64,000 nucleotides of DNA, from assembly GCF_954871325.1 (NCBI RefSeq), contig NC_088777.1:24343366-24407365 (forward strand), in the 5' to 3' direction. Source of the DNA: Gordionus sp. m RMFG-2023 (lineage: Eukaryota; Nematomorpha; Gordioida; Chordodea; Parachordodidae). This document shows, piece after piece, positions 23,387 to 35,300 of this stretch. The notes beneath the pieces are model-generated. The model saw only the letters and a list, made by a program, of their open reading frames with translations, made no database searches and was not told where the DNA came from. How positions within the stretch are numbered: position 1 is the stretch's first letter; each line of letters opens with the position of its first letter. The translations under genes were made by a program, and so were the position numbers.

Positions 23387-23559
23387 TGTGGCTAGAATTC
23401 TCTACCGAGACAATGGAGCTTATTGCAAGTTATGAGTCCTGTTAGTTAAGTCAACAAGTACAAAGATGCTGGATAAATCTTTGACAATAAAACAAATTTA
23501 TCACAAACGCGGTGAACCCATTATTTCTTCAAATTAATTGTGGGGATATGATTCCCATT

Positions 23560-24720
23560 TTATCACATATTGACAAAAATAGGATTAAAATAGCAAAAGA
23601 AAATAGAGATCAAGCTAACTATTGAGGCTATACTATATTGTGGATTGCAGGGCCCGTAATTACATGGTGATTGGATTCAGGAAGCTTGAATTTCAATAAT
23701 AATTATAATGAAGGTAATTTTCGTGGTCTTGTAAAATTTCAAGCATTAGGAGATTCTGTAAACAGAATTATTTCTGAAACTCCTTGTCCAACAAGGAGAA
23801 AGACATTGCAAAAAGCTTGTCCAACGAGATGGAGTCTTTGCCATCAAAACAGCTTCTATAGTTAGGAGAGTTGATTATTATGCTCTTACTGAAAAATCAC
23901 ACCTGAAGGAGATATATCCTCAGAAGCAAGCATATCATTGGTTTCAATACTTACTTTTTTTCTCATTAGAATATATATTAAGTTTAAAAACATAACATTG
24001 ACTTGATTGAAATGATGAGAATAGCGGAGAGCATATTATTAGAACTGAGGGAAATTAGGGCTAATATTATTGAAGAATTTCATATTTTATATGTTATTTT
24101 TGAGTCAAAAGCAGAGCTATATGAGATTAACATTTGCTCCCTCGGCTTGCATAGAGGCAAGCTTATCGTTCTAACATTAATATAGGGTCAGTAGAAGAGT
24201 ATTATAAAATAAATGTCTTTATCCCTCTCCATTTATAACCCAAATAGAACGGGTTTTAATTCATCAGGCAGCACTTAGCAGTCTGCAGATATTACTTCCA
24301 CAAAAGCCTTACCAACCTTTTTCAGATAGTAATAAAAAAAAAAATATTTATCAGATTTTTTTATGAAGATGTTAAAGTATCTTATGATGCCTTATTAGCT
24401 GAATGCCAACTATAGTATATAAAAGATTAACTATGGTTGATATAGTCCCAAAAAATGCTATGGATGCTTTGCATCATTTCAAACATCTTTAAGATTATTT
24501 TCCCAATGTATAATAAATTATATATATTAGCAACACTTCACATTAGTACTGCAACTAATGAGAGAACATTTCCTTCTGAAGAATAAAAACATACCTAAAG
24601 GAGTACAACTTCTGACAATATATTGAATGGTTTGGCCCTTTTGAATATTCGTAGGCATTTGAGGCCAAGCACAGATGAGATAATTGAACAATAAACCCAA
24701 TCTCAATGAAGATTGGATTT
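23560..24720 (+). pseudogene. hAT transposase pieces (DUF4371/ZMYM-like)
   Basis: In order: the catalytic-region segment ending FRGLVKFQALGDS (about 23600-23750), ACPTRWSL (about 23815-23840) and the C-terminal dimerisation block STATNERTF..NILNGLALLNIRRHLRPSTDEIIEQ (about 24540-24695). Frames change between the pieces, so the gene is dead. It belongs to the same branch as the element at 17624-19726 but has different ends. Confidence 0.75.
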
Positions 24721-25243
24721 TACATATAAATTTATAATATGCTTCTTAATTATTTTATGTGCGAATTAATATTTTAATTATATTTTTTCATGAATACTTT
24801 TTAAGTTATTACATACAAAATACAATTATTCCTAAGAAACTTGTGTAATAATTTATATTTCCAACATTTAAATTTATACTTTATATATAAATTTTAAAGG
24901 CTTAAATTTAAATTTCTATTTTGGGTCATTTATTTTATAGTGATTTCTGATTTATATGCTGGTTATATTTATTTATTTATAATTCACATTTATATTATAG
25001 TTTTTCATATGCCGCCGGTTATATCCGTTTAATATTTTTTTAATTCACATTTATTTTATAGTTTTCTATATGCCGGTTTATATATTTATTTTTTATAATT
25101 CACATTAATTTAAAATTCTGTATTAGAAATTGTTATTAGTCCTAAAAAAATTTGCGCTTTATATTTTTAAATAACAATGATTTTATTTTAAAAAATTTTA
25201 ATCCCCCCCCCACCAAATTCCTGCGTACGCGCATGGTTAAGGA

Positions 25244-26288
25244 TATATTGATGTTATTTTGACCATTAGTATTGTAAACCATTTTATTCGTGTTATTTTT
25301 ATTTATCTTATATTATTGAGATTATCTTTGATTGTATTTATTTTTGATAATATTTATTTTGTCACATATAAAAGGTGCGAAAAAGTGTATTTTATCACTT
25401 ATATATTAATATTTGGGTCGAAATAAAACTCTTTAACTAAGAACAAAGTGATTTAATTGATTTCTATAAAAAAAGAATAATTAAAGGTAAATTCTTTTAG
25501 ATAAAAAGTTACCACCCCATTTAAAAAAAAACAGAATAAATTGTCAGAAGTTCGATTTACAATATTCAAAGTAGACAGTTGTCCAATTTATCAAGGCATT
25601 TTCTAATAGTTAATAATTGGGACTTTGTCAAGTGCGCAAATTACTCAGGTTTAAATGTATCTTATAAACAGTGTTATATTGCTTTCATTAATATTTATGA
25701 ACATTAAATTTGAATTATTTACTCTTTAATTAGATCGATTATCTACTATGATCAAATTCATAAGATCAAAACCCCTTCATTCGGCAATATTGCAGGATAA
25801 AGTAACATTTAAGAAATTTTTTAAAAGTTTCACTAGGAATTCTTTAAAATTAGGAAAGGGGGCTAAAATCAAAGAAAAAGGGCTAAAATCAAAGCAATTA
25901 CACTCCCTGATAGACTAATAGCCAAGCTAAAACTAAATTTTTTCACAAATCAATCCCATAATTTCAAATGAAACCAAATTAAACTAAGAAATTAAAATCT
26001 ATAATGTGGTAACCAAGACTAGATAAGTTTTAAATGGTTAAACCAATTAAAGGAAATTTATGAAAATATAAAACAAATATATCATTCAATTTTATCTTAC
26101 TTGGTAAGACATTTATTAACACAATCTTACTATGCCTTATTAAAATAAATAATGTAAATCTACTAGAATATGTAAAGCTCATTCATCTCATAATTTCTTT
26201 TCACACTCATATTCTTTTGATTCTTTTGTGTAAATCATGCTCATATGCTTGAATCATACAATTAACATAATAGTACAAGACTAGAATA
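25244..26288. other. Intergenic AT-rich stretch; weak solo-LTR-like or promoter-like features
   Basis: A TATAAAAGG box at about 25366 and an AATAAA at about 25423 lie about 57 bp apart, just right of the 21620 hAT. The flanks of that hAT joined (TGTATTGTG near 21594 onward) could be a short LTR-like unit, but no second end or duplication is clear. Remaining sequence has no recognisable gene, except that 26288-26190 continues the minus-strand ORF of 28850-29019 (see there). Confidence 0.3.
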
Positions 26289-26296
26289 GATTTAAT

Positions 26297-28849
26297 CAGG
26301 GTTGTTCATTTGACAGGTCAAATACGATTTGACCGGTCAATATAGTCAAATTCAAATAAATGTTTTATACGCCATTATTAACTTTATTTTTTATAATAAA
26401 TCTATGTAACATTAAATTTCATAATATTTTTTTAATTCATTCTATAGTTGTTTCGCCCTCCGTAGAAGAGTCTTGTTCCGATTCATAAATAATATCATTA
26501 TTTTCTCTAATATTTTTAATCAATCTTAAATTATGATATACTCTTACCAATTTCCCTGTTGTAGAAATCTTCAAACGATTTCTGTTTTTCGTATGAATAT
26601 TTCCCCAAACCGACCAATTTCTTTCTGATGAAGAAGTTGAACTAGGAAATTTTAGTAAAATATCAGCTACCAGGTAAGCAAAATGCATTCCACCAAATTG
26701 AGGCTGAAATCTGATTGTTTCTTATGGAAGTTATACTTTCCACATATTTTGGCTATTAAATATGTCGCTTTTACTTTCGAAATTTATTATATCACTTAAA
26801 ATATTTTGATTATCATCACCTTGTAAAATACCTAATTCTTGTATCATATTACATGCTTCATCAAATTCAGTATTAGTAAGATGCTCTCTTTGATATTGAG
26901 GGTCCAATAAATAAGCAGCATTGTGAGCACATGTATTTAGATCATTTTTTCTCTTTTCAAATATAACTTTAATTTTTTTTCTTCAGGTGGAGAAAATATA
27001 GAATCATGGCATGATTATATTATGTGTTTTTCCAAATTAAGCATCTCGTTTTTTACCTGAGCTAAAAAACATTTATCCCCTTGCACTTTCAACAATGAGG
27101 TAGCTAAAGGTTTAAGTAAATCTAAAAATTTTAAATTTTTCGTCCAAAATATTTCTTCATTTAATATATTATTTATAATCTCTATATGACAAATATCACA
27201 TAGAGCTTCAACAACTGATGCTTTAAGTGTTTCTAACATATTTGTATTCGCTCCATAAATTTTATTGGCGATTCCCATCTTGTTTGGCTAATTGTACTTA
27301 ATGTAGATGGTATACCATGTTGATTCCTATTACGGGAAAATACTGCAGCTGGTATGTGTTTATTCTTGAAAAATTTAGCAATTTTTTTAATTATTGAAAT
27401 ATGATAACTGAAGTCGTTCAATCGTTCAAAATCGTGAAAGAATAACTGCAAAGTATGCACTACACAACCATAACATTGTATATGATTATAAATAGATTCA
27501 GATTTTAGAATTCTCCAGGCTGCTTTCATGTTAGAGGTAATATCAGTAACTAAAGAATATACTTTTTTACAGGATTCAATTCATGAATTATATTTTTAAA
27601 TTCCTGGGCAATATAATCTGTCGTATGTCGATTTTCCTCAGTATTTAAAAATTTGTAGAATACTGGAACAAGCGTCATCACTATAAAATTAATAATACTC
27701 TCGTTTCTGATGTTGCTCCAGCCATCTGATAAAATTGATAAGTGAGGAGATTTATCTATTATATCTGCAACTCTTGCCTCCATATCTCCTGAGACTTTGT
27801 CTAAAAGATAACCCGCCAGCTGCCTGGTAAAGTGTAAATAGGACGTAATTTTTAAAGAATTCCTGCATATAAGGATTTTCAGTGATGTGGAAAGGTAAAT
27901 AGCTCGCATACACAGCCTTTGCAAACAATTGATCGAGCTCATTTTTTTCTTTGTGATTCATTCTATCTATAAAACCGGTTATACAAGATTGAGATTTGCA
28001 TTTAATCGCCTTGCTTGTAGATTGATCGGAGATGATGGAATCAAATTTTCTTGAGTCACAAGACAAAATATTGTCAATTTGATTATCATTCTCACTAATT
28101 TAAACCTTTTCTTCGTTAAAGTATTACAAACTACATTCATGTGATTTGTTGTAGAGGTTGATATTTTGGAATTTGAATAAAATATTTCCTTAATTATGAC
28201 AGGGCACATAATACAGCTGTTTAATAAATGCTTGACCATTCTATCAACGTGGGTAATATAGGACATCTTGCAAAATGCATACCGCTTTAACTGATTTACC
28301 ATCGCGTACTTCTTTAAAATGTTTCCAAACTTGATGCTTTGGTTTGACCATAATCCCTAATATATGAAAATTTAACTAAAAAAGATTTTGATTATTGTAA
28401 AATCAATCAATCTTAATTATTTTATAATTATCGCCAATTATTTCAATAATTTGGCTTAATATTATATATAATATAATATATAACATTTTACCAGAATTGA
28501 ATAAATTATTTTGTAAATCTGACCAGAACAAATAAAAAGAAAATTAATTTTTATATTCAAATGTAGCAAGTGGAAATAAAATAAATGAGAATTAATATAA
28601 TTTATACTGGGCGAAATATTAAATAAAATTTAAATTCATTAAAAAATAAACCATGATTTATTTATTTTAGTAACAAAAAATTCTTTTGTTTTGGATTATT
28701 TATGATACAAATATATTTTAAAAAAAATTGTAACTTAATAAGATTGATAAACATGCTTTTAATGCATACTAGTTAATTTATCAAAATATTTATTCGCTAA
28801 TAATATTTTAGAGTATTTGACCGGTCAATTGACCGACATGTCAACCCTG
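26297..28849 (-). mobile_element. BED/DUF659-type hAT transposon
   Basis: Ends CAGGGTTGTTCATTTGACAG (left) and reversed CAGGGTTGACATGTCGGTCA (right). Both contain the palindrome 'gaccggtc'. They are flanked by a perfect 8-bp duplication GATTTAAT (26289-26296 and 28850-28857). A nearly complete but frame-broken transposase fills the minus strand. The perfect duplication suggests a fairly recent insertion. Confidence 0.9.
26437..28350 (-). pseudogene. hAT transposase, BED finger + DUF659 + hATC, broken by frameshifts
   Basis: Minus-strand order: start near 28350 (MVKPKHQVWKHFKEV), BED-finger remains (SYITHVDRMVKHLLNSC), a regulatory segment, DUF659 (HLSILSDGWSNIRNESIINF at about 27760-27700), a zinc-bound CYGCVVHTLQLFFHDFERL segment, SQTRWESP, and the dimerisation block FPSSTSSSERNWSVWGNI near the end (26690-26600). 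All hAT domains are present in order. At least three frame changes separate them (between about 28300, 27940, 27530 and 27280). A multi-exon origin could explain one or two. Confidence 0.8.
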
Positions 28850-29019
28850 GATTTAATATACTCCAATTCCGTCATCCCTATTTCATCCAAACAATTTACT
28901 GCCATTGGCTGCCATCTTATGCTTGCACCTTGCAATATTCTAACATAAACGTTTTCTTTTTTTATATATTCCCTCGCTAAGGAAGAGTGATACCGGAACA
29001 TTTGGATGGGAAAACACAA
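28850..29019 (-). CDS. Unidentified coding-like ORF, split by the 26297 hAT
   Basis: A GC-richer minus-strand frame encodes about 57 residues outside the transposon, with pieces such as MFRYHSSLAREYIKK, VYVRILQGASIRWQP and CLDEIGMTELEYIKS. I do not recognise it. The hAT target duplication lies inside the codons for YIKS. In the flank beyond the hAT (26288 downward) the same frame stays open for about 28 more codons (ILVLYYYVNCMIQAYEHD...) and then stops. This suggests a real exon or terminal ORF was cut. An upstream splice acceptor that keeps frame is not obvious. It starts about 200 bp below the RPIA stop, same strand. It could be a host gene, a lost exon or part of another element. Confidence 0.4.
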
Positions 29020-29214
29020 AGATATTTTTTATCTATAATATCAAGAATTTATGAAAACGGAAATGACATTCACAGATTTGTGATGATTTTGCAATAATGG
29101 GCATCCCAATTAAAGAGTCAACGATTAAATAATAGTCTTTTTTATTATTATATAAGTTAATTAACAAAAAAAATATGTTTACTGAATTTTTTTAATTATA
29201 ATAAATATTTAAAA

Positions 29215-29324
29215 TCAAATATCATATTTGTGAGATATTGCTTTTCGAATATCAACCTTGCCATCAGGAAAACCGAAATAAACTATATCCGCCATATTTA
29301 GAAAGAGACCAATATCTACAACGC
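29215..29324 (-). CDS. RPIA: RPIA terminal exon
   Basis: Completes GGC, then [35 protein letters not shown] and TGA. It exactly continues exon e (LLPG|VVD, human MIPGVVDTGLF). Acceptor AAAATAG. Confidence 0.92.
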
Positions 29325-32300
29325 CTATTTTGATTATAATAAAATAATTTTTAATAAACATTAACAATATCGTTATTAAAATCATTTATTATAGAAAAAT
29401 TAACGGATAACTGGTTTCATAATCAAATATTTATTTATATAAATGAGTGTATTAGTATTACAGTAGTTTTAATAAAACCTGCCTTATGTTAGAATATCAA
29501 ACAAAATGGGGTTCTCAGAGGTAAGAAAATAATTTAAAATGAAAATTAAAGTTTTAATTTAGCTCATTTATATAAAATTAATAAGTTTTAATCTTTATTT
29601 ATGATCAAGTTTTTATAAAATCGGGATTTCTTATTTTATTAATAAATAGAAAATTATCGCTCGAATTTAAGAGTAAGTGAGAGAGGAAAAGCGGGAGGTC
29701 TGACAACCCTATTATAAAATTTAATTATAATCATTTTATAAGATTTTTGTGTAAATTCTAATTTTTTATAGTTCATTTCTGATTTTTAAGTTATTCCATA
29801 ACTTAAATTCGAATTTATTTAATTTTTAAACTTTTTAAAATATAATCATCAAGTAATAGGGGTCGCATATTAAATTATCCCGTCAAGAGATTTTAAATTG
29901 TCATTAAAAAAAGATATGCAATATTTAGATCTGGTTCTTATGGCAAACTATTTCTATATAATTTCATATATTTTTATTGAATGATTTTTATATAAACATT
30001 CAGAGGTGTTAAGAAGCGGCGCAACACCTCTCCTTTTTAAAAATGAGGAGTGGGAGAGGGAGCTAGCTCCTTTTAGGGCTGGAGTGGAGGAGCGCCGCTC
30101 CCCGCTCCTTTAAATTTATGGTATAAATTAAATTATTTTTTAAATATTATATTTGTTAATTAAAATTCGATAAAAATTTTATTTTATTTAAATTTATCCA
30201 TTATTAAATGTTGAGCCGAGTTTTATATTGGTTTTTCTTCTAATCTTTTATTGAAAATTTTGTGGAAAATCTTGTAAGTCATATTAATATTCATTTTATA
30301 GATATATAATAAAAAATATTTACAACATTATGGATTTAAAGGTCAGAGAAGAAGAAATCGAATTTCCATTTCCATCATACAAAAAATATTTTATACTTCT
30401 AAAAGATGTTGATCCAAATGAACAAACAAATTTAAGGGCACAATGCCTTTTGTGTTTAAGTAAAAGTATTTCATTTTCAAAAGTGAGCAGCTCCAATCTA
30501 AAAAAGCATCTAAAAGTGAAAAATCTTTCTTTACGAAATGATAACTATATTTTTTTTATTTTGGAATAATTTTTTTTTAATGGTTATAATTATTTTTGGG
30601 CAATTCATTATAGTTGAGCTTGGGTTGTTAGATATGATGATTCTTTAAGTATATTTTAATATTTATTTTAATTTTCTCATTACTTGTTCAACCTCATTTT
30701 TTATACCTGAATTAAAAAATATCTTTATAAAATACAATACCCCGCTTCCCTCTAGTGCTCCTATGGAGCGCTTATTTAATATTGCAAAACAGGTCTTAGG
30801 AGAGAGGCGTGAATGTTTGTTAGATTCTATAGAAAATTTATTACTTTTAAAGGGTAATAAAAGATTATAAATATTTTGATAGATCATTTAATCTAAATAA
30901 AACTTTTTGATAAAAAAATATGATTTTGTTTCGTGTACCTTCTAAAAAAATGAAAATCAAAGGAGCGGTTATGGAGTGGCACTCCATTACTTGGATCGGG
31001 AGCTAGCTCCTTTCAAAAATGTAGTAGCGGGAGCGAGAGCTAGCTCCTTTTGAGAAGGTAGGAGCGGGAGCTAGCTACTTTTAAAAAAGAGCGATAACAA
31101 CTCTGTAAATATTTTTTGGGGTCTCTATATGAAATTTATTAGTTATAAAAATAAAATTTATGGCGATATAATTTGACTTAGGGTATTATATTTATTTACA
31201 TAGACGTCACCCGGATATTCATAATGGAGGGATAATCTATAAAATTTATAGATGGAGTTTTAAGACGTAGCCTTCAGGAGGGATATAGAACCAAATGGAA
31301 GTGGATTTTTTTAAAAGTGAAAAAACACATTTTTTAATAAAAGATAAGATCTTATTGTAATAATTTTTATTTTAAGAATTATCAAAATTTTGATCAGATA
31401 AACGAGCGCTTAGTAGGAGAGACTGGGGTTAGTGGAACTGATTTTTGCAAAATAAGCTATAACTCCTGTGTTATTTTTAGATATTATAAAGATCTGTATA
31501 TGAATCGATACCTAAATCTACTCTATAAAGGTGCCTTATAAATATTTTTAAGAATATAATCATATTTTCGAAATTTTACATTTGTAAAAATTGAAATTTT
31601 GCCTAACAAGTCCCAAAATCGAGGTTAGGCAAACCACTACAGGGGCTTTATAAATCTTTATTTTATGCTTCAATGAATTGAAATGTTATTTATTAATAAT
31701 GATACGTATAGAATAATTTTATTATTTTATTGTTCATAATATCATAAAAGTTTTAAAATGAATATAATTATACTAGGTAAAAACTCGTCAAGAATGACGG
31801 GGTTGAGGGGTAATTAGTTAGTTTGTGTATATGGTACTTTTGCCATTTATTTTTATTGTAATTTAATAAGAATGTCTTAAATTTAATTTTATATTTAAAA
31901 TAACTTTAGATTTGTGATAGAAATCATATTGTGTAAAATATAAATGCTTGAAAATTTTTTAATTTTAAATATGGGCTAGACATTGGCCTGAAAATTTTTT
32001 TTTGCAGAAATCCAGGACTGATTAAAAAACCAAACCCATGCAACTTTCATATTCTGATTTTATTTTTAAATGAATTATGACTTTTATATATTTTATTTCA
32101 GTTCTCAACTAACAAAATTATTATGGTCTTTGGCGGACTTGAGAAAATTTTTCCAACAATATGGTTTTCAGATATTTACCTCACTCCAGGCTTGGGAAAA
32201 AATTACAAAATTATTATGGGTTGGCCAAGTTTGAGAAATAAAATATCAGGCCAATGCCATATTTAAAATTAAAAAATTTTCAAGCATATCTATCTTAAAT

Positions 32301-35300
32301 TTTACCCAATATGATAATCTATTACAAATTTAAAATTTATTCTAAATATAAAATTAAATTTAAGATATTGTTATCTTACAGCTGTTAACGGACTTAAAGC
32401 TAATAAGCAATTAAGCTCAAATTATATTTCACTCAATTAAAAAACTCTTAAATACTAATTTGATACATCTGACTGATTAATAAACATTCAAATATTCAAT
32501 ATCTGAGTACAAAATAATTATCCAAAATTCAAAAACTCTGAAATGACTTAAAGTATTAATTTAGATTTATAAACCAGAACATGGCAATAATAAGACTCTC
32601 AAAGAAAGAAATATTGCTTAAAAATCTAATATTATTTTTAGTTATAATGTAAGCAATATATTAACTGAAACTTCGCCTGATAGAAATCTTATCTCATATG
32701 CTTAATACAATCACCTTATATATTTAACAACACAAGAAGGAGTTATAAAATTATGAGTTTAAAGAGAAGGCCACATATTTAAAGGCAAAATTCTGTTGCT
32801 GACTTAAATAAACAAATATCTTAAATATCAAACCTTCCTATCATCATTACCAGAATTGGGCAGTACCGCGAATACTTGTATCTAAGATACAAGATCCTTT
32901 TGTATCTTGTACTCAGTATCTTTTTGACATTTTTAATAAGATACTAGTATCTGAATCTAAGATCCTTTATTTTGAAAAGAATCTTGTATCTTTTTCATTT
33001 TCTTGACAAAAGATACAGATACAGATTCTTTTTAATATTCATGTTAAAAACATTTACATATCACAGAATATAACTTTATTTTCTTAGTGGAATCATGTAT
33101 TATTTTCCTTATTTTTTTCCCGCTTATTTTAAATATATCGATAACCAAAATTAGCTGGAAATTTTACAGTTTACAAAGATAGAAAGATTAAAAATAACAA
33201 CACCAAAACTAGATAAGTAAAGAATATATATTTTATATGTAATATTTTTTAATTTGTAGAATGAATAACAATCATGAAGAAGTTAGTGAAGATGAAATTA
33301 TGGAAATAGGTTCTCCTGAATCAAAACCGAATCTTAAAATTCTAGATGGAAAATTTGTTAAAGTTATTCTAGTGGAAAAGGACAAGGTTCAAGCTGAATG
33401 CCAAATTTGCCCAAGTAAAAAAATTTTAAAAGGCTCAACACTCAACAAATTTTGTTAAGCACATTAAGGTAGGTATATTTTTTATTATATATAATTCATA
33501 ATAATACCTCCTTAAGTCCCTCTTAGATAATTGTTATTTAAAGGATTTTTATAGAAGATGTTGATTATCAAATTAAAATAATTTTGGATATATATTTGTT
33601 TTATATAATTATTTTAGCAAGTTCTCTTATTATAGAAAATATATAAGCAACAATTGATATATAAGATGAGATAATTTTCTTGCAAAATCATTACTTATAT
33701 ATATAAAATATGTAAAATGGTGTACATTTATATTACTCATAACAATTTTTCTTTTATACATTTTAAATTGATTAAATTTTGTAAATAAATACTGTAATAT
33801 AATTGTACTTATATTATAAATAAATAAAAGTAACTAATAAAGTTAAATTCTACCATAAAGTTCTCTTATAGGAAATATTTAAGCAACAATTGATATATAA
33901 CATTAGATAATTTTAAATGGCTCTTAATAAAATAATTATAATAAAGTAGTAATGATTTTGCAAGATATATTTTAAAAAAATCTGAAAGAGATTCAAATGA
34001 TATTTATAAAATGATAAATTAACTAAATATGATATTACAAACACAGAATAATATATTAGAAAATAAAACTAATTTAAAAAATACATAAATATCACAACAA
34101 ACAAGTAATGATAAATACTTATTAAAGATAATGAATAAAATAAAACTAAACTAGTATATATATTTTTTTTATTAGAGATGTCATTTAGGCATATATGCTG
34201 AATACAAGCTATATTTAAAACAGCACAGAAAAAACCAGCAAATTCTAATATCATAAAAAAATGATTCAATCTAGTATATCAGAATCCTTTAATGCAATTA
34301 ATAAAATAAAACCGACAATTACCCAAAATAAAATTGATAAGTGCATTTATTGTCAAGGGTTTACACCCTTTGAGCCTAGTTGAACAGCCTGAATTTGTTA
34401 CAATGATGGAAGGTTAGATAATTTATATATAGATAAATATTGATATGATACTCTAGATATTCTTAGTAACATTGGATCATTTAAAAATTTTTCGAGGTCT
34501 TTGCAGAGAAGAATAGAGGAAATTTTTGAAAATCATGTACATACTTTAAAAAGTACTTTAAAAGCTCAATCATATATATGCACCACGACAGATTTGTGGT
34601 CTACAAAAACACGTAGTTGTATGGGAATAACAGCTCACTGGGTAATATTAATATCTTATTTAATTTTTTTTAATAAATTATTTTTAAAGATAACACGAGA
34701 AACCCTTGAAAGGCAATCAAGAGCCTTGGCATGTAGAAGAATGCCCGGCACCCATTCATTTGAGAAAATTGCTGAGTTATTAGAAGAAGTCTATAGAGAG
34801 TATGGAATTTCTGATAAACTAATTGCTACCGTCACAGATAATGCATCCAATTTTGTCAAGTCATTTAATGAATATGGTGTGAAATTAAATGTTCTTGACA
34901 ATGATTTTGAGGATGAGGATGATCTATTAGAGTTTAATGAAATCAATGATGGTTAGTACAAATTTTTTAAAATATTTTAAAAATCTTTATCTTTAGATGA
35001 TATAAACAAAATATTACCCAGGCACATCAGGTGTGCCTGCCACACTTTGTCCTTAATAGCAACTAAAGATATTATTTCATCAATATCGAGCTCAAAGAAT
35101 CTTGGAAGAATTCATTATGGAGTAATGGGGAAATGTACAAAATTATGGAATGCATGTGGAAGGTTAAAATCTTCTGAAAAGATAAGGGAGATAACAGGTG
35201 GTTATCAGCTAAAGGTTCCATGCGTAACAAAGTGGAACAGTTTGTATGATAGTATCACTTCATTACTAAAATATAGATCAAATTTAAAATTATTATTTGA

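Larger units (their letters stand above)
21620..25235 (+). mobile_element. ZMYM/DUF4371-type hAT transposon with a second hAT nested inside
   Basis: Ends share CGTACGCAG or CGTACGCGC followed by long G/C runs (left 21625-21675; right 25201-25235). They are flanked by a perfect 8-bp duplication GTTAAGGA (21612-21619 and 25236-25243). Plus-strand pieces of a DUF4371 transposase are visible: LTIEAILYCGLQG, NFRGLVKFQALGDS, a 'lqkaCPTRWSL' motif, and at the end LATLHISTATNERTF with ILNGLALLNIRRHLRPS. Another hAT interrupts it at 22146-23386. Confidence 0.85.

Noticed and set aside
25244-25450. Solo LTR or host promoter with TATAAAAGG and AATAAA
   Set aside because: No second boundary, target duplication or downstream gene could be shown; left as a weak note.
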